From Candidatus Aphodovivens avistercoris (lineage in GTDB: Bacteria > Actinomycetota > Coriobacteriia > Coriobacteriales > Eggerthellaceae), in assembly GCA_018710945.1 (NCBI GenBank), contig DVIW01000004.1, positions 62,001 to 126,000 of the forward strand: a stretch of DNA of 64,000 nt, written 5' to 3'. This document shows positions 60,532-64,000 of the stretch, in pieces. The notes under the pieces were generated by a model. That model was not told the DNA's origin. It saw only the letters and a list, made by a program, of their open reading frames with translations, and did not search any database. The number at the start of each line of letters is the position of its first letter. Position 1 is the stretch's first letter. The position numbers were made by a program, and so were the translations under genes.

Positions 60532-61878
60532 ATGGCCGCTGAAAAGAACTTCAAACTGTACGAGAACTTCCGCGCCGTAAACTCCATCGACCCGAAGCTT
60601 TACGAGGAGTACGACGTGAAGCGCGGCCTGCGCAACGCCGACGGGACGGGCGTGGTGGCCGGCCTCACCGGCGTCGCCAACGTGCACGGCTACGTGATCT
60701 CGGACAACGAGAAGATGGCCGATGCCGGCTCGCTGCGCTTCCGCGGCTACGAGATCGGCGACCTTTTGGACGTGGACGACCGCGAACGCCGCTTCAACTT
60801 CGAGGAAGTGGCCTACCTCCTGCTGATGGGTGACCTGCCCACCCAAGAGCAGCTGGACTGCTTCATTGCCACGCTCGATGCGCACCGCGAGCTGCCCGAC
60901 GGCTTCACCGCTTCGTCCATCATGCGCGCCACGCCGCACGACATCATGAACGCCCTGGCGCGCTCCGTCCTGCTGCTGTACTCCTACGACGAGCACGCCG
61001 AGGACCGCGACCCCGAGCACGAGATAACCACCGCCGTCTCGCTGATCTCGCGCCTGCCGCGCATCATGGTGTTGGCCTACCACGCCGCTCGCGCGCAGTT
61101 CGCCAACGGCTCCATGATCATGCACCGCTTCATCCCCGGCCAGTCCACCGCCGAGACCATCCTGTCGATGCTGCGCCCCGACCGGCAGTTCACGCAGGAA
61201 GAGGCGCGCATGCTCGACATCATGCTGTGCCTGCACGCCGAGCACGGCGGCGGCAACAACTCCACGTTCACCACGCGCGTGCTGACCTCGGCCGACACCG
61301 ACGCGTACTCCACCTACGCAGCTGCCATCGGCTCGCTGAAGGGCCGCAAGCACGGCGGCGCCAACCACCAGGTGCGCGCCATGCAAAAAGAGGTCAAAGA
61401 GAACGTGCAGGACTGGGAAAACGACGACGAGGTGGCCGACTACCTGGGCAAGATCGTCCGCAAGGAAGCCTACGACGGCTCCGGGTTGGTGTACGGCATG
61501 GGGCACGCGGTCTACACGGTGTCGGACCCGCGCGCCGTCATCCTGAAGCGCTTCGCCCGCCGGCTGGCCGAGGGAACGGAGTTCGAGCCCGAATTCCATC
61601 TGCTTGAATCCATCGAGCGCTTGGCCCCGGAGGTCATCCTGCGCGAGAAGGGCACGAAGAAGGACATGTGCGCCAACGTGGACATGTACTCCGGCTTCGT
61701 CTACACGATGCTGCGCATCCCCGAAGAGCTGTTCACGCCCCTGTTCGCCTGCGGACGCATGCCGGGTTGGGCGGCGCATCGCTTCGAAGAGCTGGTCAGC
61801 GGCAAGCGCATCATTCGCCCCGCGTACAAGACCATTCGGAAGGGGTCGCGCCCGTACCGCCCTATCGCCGAGCGCTAG
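60532..61878 (+). CDS. gltA: Citrate synthase
   Basis: The product is 448 aa. The catalytic histidines lie in LCLHAEHGGGNNSTF (substrate His), SLKGRKHGGANHQV and YGMGHAVYTVSDPRA, and an aspartate follows downstream, as in the type II-like enzymes of Gram-positives. It condenses oxaloacetate and acetyl-CoA, the entry to the glutamate-forming arm of the TCA cycle. AAGGGGGA precedes ATG 60532. It is monocistronic with a strong terminator. Confidence 0.92.
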   Translation: MAAEKNFKLYENFRAVNSIDPKLYEEYDVKRGLRNADGTGVVAGLTGVANVHGYVISDNEKMADAGSLRFRGYEIGDLLDVDDRERRFNFEEVAYLLLMGDLPTQEQLDCFIATLDAHRELPDGFTASSIMRATPHDIMNALARSVLLLYSYDEHAEDRDPEHEITTAVSLISRLPRIMVLAYHAARAQFANGSMIMHRFIPGQSTAETILSMLRPDRQFTQEEARMLDIMLCLHAEHGGGNNSTFTTRVLTSADTDAYSTYAAAIGSLKGRKHGGANHQVRAMQKEVKENVQDWENDDEVADYLGKIVRKEAYDGSGLVYGMGHAVYTVSDPRAVILKRFARRLAEGTEFEPEFHLLESIERLAPEVILREKGTKKDMCANVDMYSGFVYTMLRIPEELFTPLFACGRMPGWAAHRFEELVSGKRIIRPAYKTIRKGSRPYRPIAER

Positions 61879-61882
61879 CCGA

Positions 61883-61946
61883 GCGCGGCCGGCGGAACTG
61901 CCGAGCCGGCCGCCGAGAGCCGGCCGCGCGCTATCGACATTTTTTG
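61883..61946 (+). terminator. Terminator of gltA
   Basis: A perfect 11-bp stem (GCGCGGCCGGC, 61883-61893, with 61919-61929) encloses a second small GC hairpin and is followed by TTTTTT at 61941-61945. Confidence 0.75.
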
Positions 61947-62041
61947 CCCCCTGGGGAACGTTTCGCTTGCAAAGCAGGCGGCGGGACGGGGTACAATTGG
62001 CGGCAACGAGAGAACGGACGCGGAAACGCGAGGAGATCGCC

Positions 62042-62284
62042 ATGGTTGACATCAGCAAGCTTCCGAAGGGCCGCACCGCCATCAGGGAGCTGACGGAAGA
62101 GGACTTCGACGGGTTCGACCTTGCCGACATCAAGTGCCGCTCGTGCAGCGGATACGGCAACTGCGGCTTCAAATCCTACGGCTTGTACCAGGGCAAGGCC
62201 GTTTCCATCTGCAACCAGCGCAAATACCAGCTGCAGTGCGAGCGCGACGGCGTTCCCTTCGACCCCAGCGACCTGTTCAAGTAG
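62042..62284 (+). CDS. Small Cys-rich protein, probable metal binder
   Basis: The product is 80 aa. Five cysteines (32, 35, 41, 57, 66) in CRSCSGYGNCGFKSYG, ICNQ and QCERDG suggest a zinc or Fe-S site. The rest is charged and without membrane segments. GAGGAGAT precedes ATG 62042, and TACAAT at 61992-61997 is a likely -10 box. It is a single gene between gltA and tRNA-Ser. I do not recognise the family. Confidence 0.7.
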   Translation: MVDISKLPKGRTAIRELTEEDFDGFDLADIKCRSCSGYGNCGFKSYGLYQGKAVSICNQRKYQLQCERDGVPFDPSDLFK

Positions 62285-62313
62285 GGAACCCGCACTCATC
62301 CCCAAAACGAAAA

Positions 62314-62338
62314 CAGGCTCGGCGCGGTGCCGAGCCTG
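62314..62338 (-). terminator. Terminator of tRNA-Ser(TGA)
   Basis: A perfect 10-bp stem (CAGGCTCGGC, 62314-62323, with 62329-62338) is followed by TTTTCGTTTT on the minus strand. It also ends the Cys-rich gene from the other side. Confidence 0.88.
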
Positions 62339-62349
62339 CGGCTCTTTTC

Positions 62350-62437
62350 TGGCGGAGGCGGTAGGATTCGAACCCACGGAACCTTGCGGCTCAACAGTTT
62401 TCAAGACTGCCGCCTTCGACCACTCGGCCACGCCTCC
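62350..62437 (-). tRNA. tRNA-Ser, anticodon TGA
   Basis: On the minus strand the acceptor stem is GGAGGCG with CGCCTCC. The anticodon stem-loop is GCAGT-CTTGAAA-ACTGT. A long variable arm, TTCGAAT and encoded CCA are present. Confidence 0.95.
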
Positions 62438-62520
62438 GTGCTGGCTGCGGTCCGCGCGCCGGGCAAGTAACGCCTGCGTGGCGATTGCCTCCGCGCGGAA
62501 AACGCCGCATCAGAATACCA

Positions 62521-62526
62521 TATAAT
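62521..62526 (+). promoter_or_regulatory. -10 box predicting a leaderless tadA mRNA
   Basis: TATAAT ends 7 nt before ATG 62534 (spacer ACGCACC), leaving no room for a Shine-Dalgarno site. Confidence 0.6.
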
Positions 62527-62533
62527 ACGCACC

Positions 62534-63022
62534 ATGACCGACGAAGACTACATGCGCATGGCGCTCGACGAGGCGCGGCGAGCAGCAAGCCTCGACGAGG
62601 TTCCCATCGGGGCGGTGGTGGTGTACCACCCCATCGACCCGGCCACGCGCCGCCCGCTGCAGGAGCCGCGCGTCATCGCGCGCGCCTGCAACCTGCGCGA
62701 GACGACGCGCGATCCGTCCGCGCACGCCGAGTTCCTGGCGATGCGCCAGGCGGCGCGCGAGCTGGATGCCTGGCGGCTGACCGGCTGCACCGTCTACGTG
62801 ACGCTGGAGCCGTGCGTCATGTGCGCGGGGCTGATGCACCAGGCGCGCATCGACCGGTGCGTCTACGGCGCGTCGGACCAGAAGGCCGGCGCGGTGGGCA
62901 CGCTGTACGCGGTAAACGCCGACGAGCGCCTGAACCACATGTTCGAGGCGACGCCGGGCGTTTTGGAAGAGGAATGCGCTGCGCTTTTGCGCAGCTTTTT
63001 CAAGGCCAAGAGGAAGCGATGA
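62534..63022 (+). CDS. tadA: tRNA-specific adenosine deaminase
   Basis: The product is 162 aa. The zinc-deaminase motifs are SAHAEFLAM (His ligand and catalytic Glu) and TLEPCVMCAGLM (two Cys ligands). GASDQKAGAVGTLY and a C-terminal helix follow, as in TadA. It converts A34 to inosine in tRNA-Arg(ACG). A 10-residue insert (HPIDPATRRP) lies between the second and third strands. The ATG is placed 7 nt after a perfect -10 box, so the message is probably leaderless. It overlaps the ispE start. Confidence 0.93.
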   Translation: MTDEDYMRMALDEARRAASLDEVPIGAVVVYHPIDPATRRPLQEPRVIARACNLRETTRDPSAHAEFLAMRQAARELDAWRLTGCTVYVTLEPCVMCAGLMHQARIDRCVYGASDQKAGAVGTLYAVNADERLNHMFEATPGVLEEECAALLRSFFKAKRKR

Positions 63023-64000
63023 TGGAACACGACGAGCAGCACCTTTCAGAAAACGCCACCGCGACGGCCGGCGCGGCCGAAGCCGCAGCGGCCACTGAAT
63101 CCGCATCCGAGGCCGCGCGCCCCGTTGCAGCGCGCGGCGCGAAGGTGGACATGGTAGGCGAGGCCCGCAACGCGCAGATGGCCGACAGCCGGCTGGAGCC
63201 GGGCGAGATCCGCCTGATCGCCCCGGCGAAGGTGAACCTGTACCTGGAGATCGGCGACAAGCGCGCCGACGGCTACCACGATGCCGTCACGGTCATGCAC
63301 GCCCTCATGCTGCACGACGCGGTGCGGATGAAGCGCGAGCCGTCGGACGGCGACGGCCTGTCCGTGGACGTGCGCTGCGTGCCGCGCGAGGGGCTTGCGC
63401 CGCTGGACGTTCCCCCCGAGGACAACATCGCTGCAAAGGCCGTGCGCACGCTGGCGCAGATCATCGGCCGCAACGAGCACGAGGCGCTGCGCGTCATCAT
63501 CGAGAAGCACATTCCCGCCGAAGCCGGCTTAGGCGGCGGCTCGTCGGACGCGGCGGCGGCCCTGGTGGGCGCGGCGCAGCTGTGGGGCCTCGATCCTGAC
63601 GACCCGCGCATCGAGGAAGCCGCCCGCCAGCTGGGCGCCGACGTGGCTTTCTTCCTGCATGGCGGCTGCGCCTGCCTCACCGGCGTGGGCGACAAGCTGC
63701 ACCACCGCTTGACGCCCCTGTCCGGTTCGGTGGCGCTCATCAAGCCGGAGGGCGGCGTTTCCACCAAGGAGGCGTACCGCGCCTTCGACGAATGCCCCCA
63801 GACCATCGACGCCGCAGACCGCGCGCGCGTGCTGGAGGCCGCCGACGCGTCCCTGGTGCCGCTGCGCAACAACCTGGTGTGCGCGTCCGAGCTGCTGCTT
63901 CCCGCGCTCGCCGAGGTGCGCGCCTGGGTCCAGAGCCAGCCCGAAGGGGTGGCAGACGCCCTCATGTCGGGCAGCGGGTCGGCCGTATTCGTGGTGTGCG
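63019..64000 (+). CDS. ispE: 4-diphosphocytidyl-2-C-methyl-D-erythritol kinase, C-terminus outside window
   Basis: At least 327 aa are visible. After an Ala/Glu-rich N-terminal extension of about 68 residues the GHMP kinase starts (IRLIAPAKVNLYLEIGDKRA, DGYHD). The ATP-binding loop is EAGLGGGSSDAAAALVGA, and the third motif begins near the edge (LMSGSGSAVFVV). It phosphorylates CDP-methylerythritol in the non-mevalonate isoprenoid pathway. The start overlaps tadA (ATGATGG). An internal start closer to the core, for example the Met before ADSRLEPGEI, is possible. Confidence 0.93.
   Translation, partial: MMEHDEQHLSENATATAGAAEAAAATESASEAARPVAARGAKVDMVGEARNAQMADSRLEPGEIRLIAPAKVNLYLEIGDKRADGYHDAVTVMHALMLHDAVRMKREPSDGDGLSVDVRCVPREGLAPLDVPPEDNIAAKAVRTLAQIIGRNEHEALRVIIEKHIPAEAGLGGGSSDAAAALVGAAQLWGLDPDDPRIEEAARQLGADVAFFLHGGCACLTGVGDKLHHRLTPLSGSVALIKPEGGVSTKEAYRAFDECPQTIDAADRARVLEAADASLVPLRNNLVCASELLLPALAEVRAWVQSQPEGVADALMSGSGSAVFVVC

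Noticed and set aside
1-64000. CRISPR array, rRNA operon, insertion sequence or prophage
   Set aside because: I saw no regularly spaced repeats, no rRNA motifs, no transposase or integrase, and no phage structural genes.

Overview
The window is about two-thirds G+C, its genes are densely packed on both strands, and it carries an actinobacterial-type fhaA-fhaB-pstP-rodA/pbpA-pknB locus. Cytochrome bd, hydrogenase-maturation genes and a class I (DhnA-type) aldolase fit an anaerobic or microaerobic actinobacterium. I infer Coriobacteriia, probably Eggerthellaceae. This is inference from gene content and composition, because there is no rRNA here. High G+C produces very long antisense open frames, which I treated as shadows.

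Layout. 1-7100: an incomplete gene, a YdbS/YdbT-like PH-domain pair, a Gln/Pro-repeat DUF4190-type membrane protein and cytochrome bd oxidase (cydA-cydB). 7315-11264: hydrogenase maturation hypF-hypC-hypD. 11398-17849: glucose-6-phosphate isomerase, an orphan LytTR response regulator, a PepV-like dipeptidase, a DUF523 protein and a DUF4143-type ATPase of lower G+C. 17965-18048: tRNA-Leu. 18160-25937: two divergent gene sets, a minus set of lipoprotein, zinc-ribbon/TPR and membrane proteins and a plus operon with a protein kinase and an FHA protein. They face each other across two identical 12-bp palindromes. 26075-30664: aldolase and four membrane or envelope proteins. 31095-36553: a five-gene operon serS, Ala/Ser-rich membrane protein, cyanophycin-synthetase-N-like protein, aminotransferase, ddl. 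36882-41329: an accessory stretch with a truncated PIN domain, small regulators, a LysR regulator, a radical SAM/SPASM enzyme, a 28-residue peptide ORF and a DUF2975/XRE pair. 41694-45831: small membrane protein, pyridoxamine kinase, another Ser/Thr kinase, tRNA-Thr and a universal stress protein. 46066-53891: the signalling and cell-wall locus with a fused SEDS-transpeptidase. 53986-64000: four tRNAs, an orphan Phd antitoxin, a flavoprotein/Fe-S pair, shikimate kinase, a DUF2207 protein, citrate synthase, a Cys-rich protein, tadA and the start of ispE.

Most promising for novelty: the radical SAM/SPASM gene (39155-40381), followed after 9 bp by a 28-codon ORF with a strong Shine-Dalgarno sequence and two cysteines. 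This looks like an enzyme-precursor pair for a ribosomally made, post-translationally modified peptide. A 15-bp perfect hairpin lies in its leader, a divergent LysR regulator sits upstream, and a low-G+C membrane-protein/regulator pair follows. Other notable items are the RodA-PBP fusion, the paired TGTTGCGCAACA operators, a 91-nt structured element with a C(UUCG)G loop between ytxH-like and ddl, and three intergenic C/G homopolymers of exactly 10.
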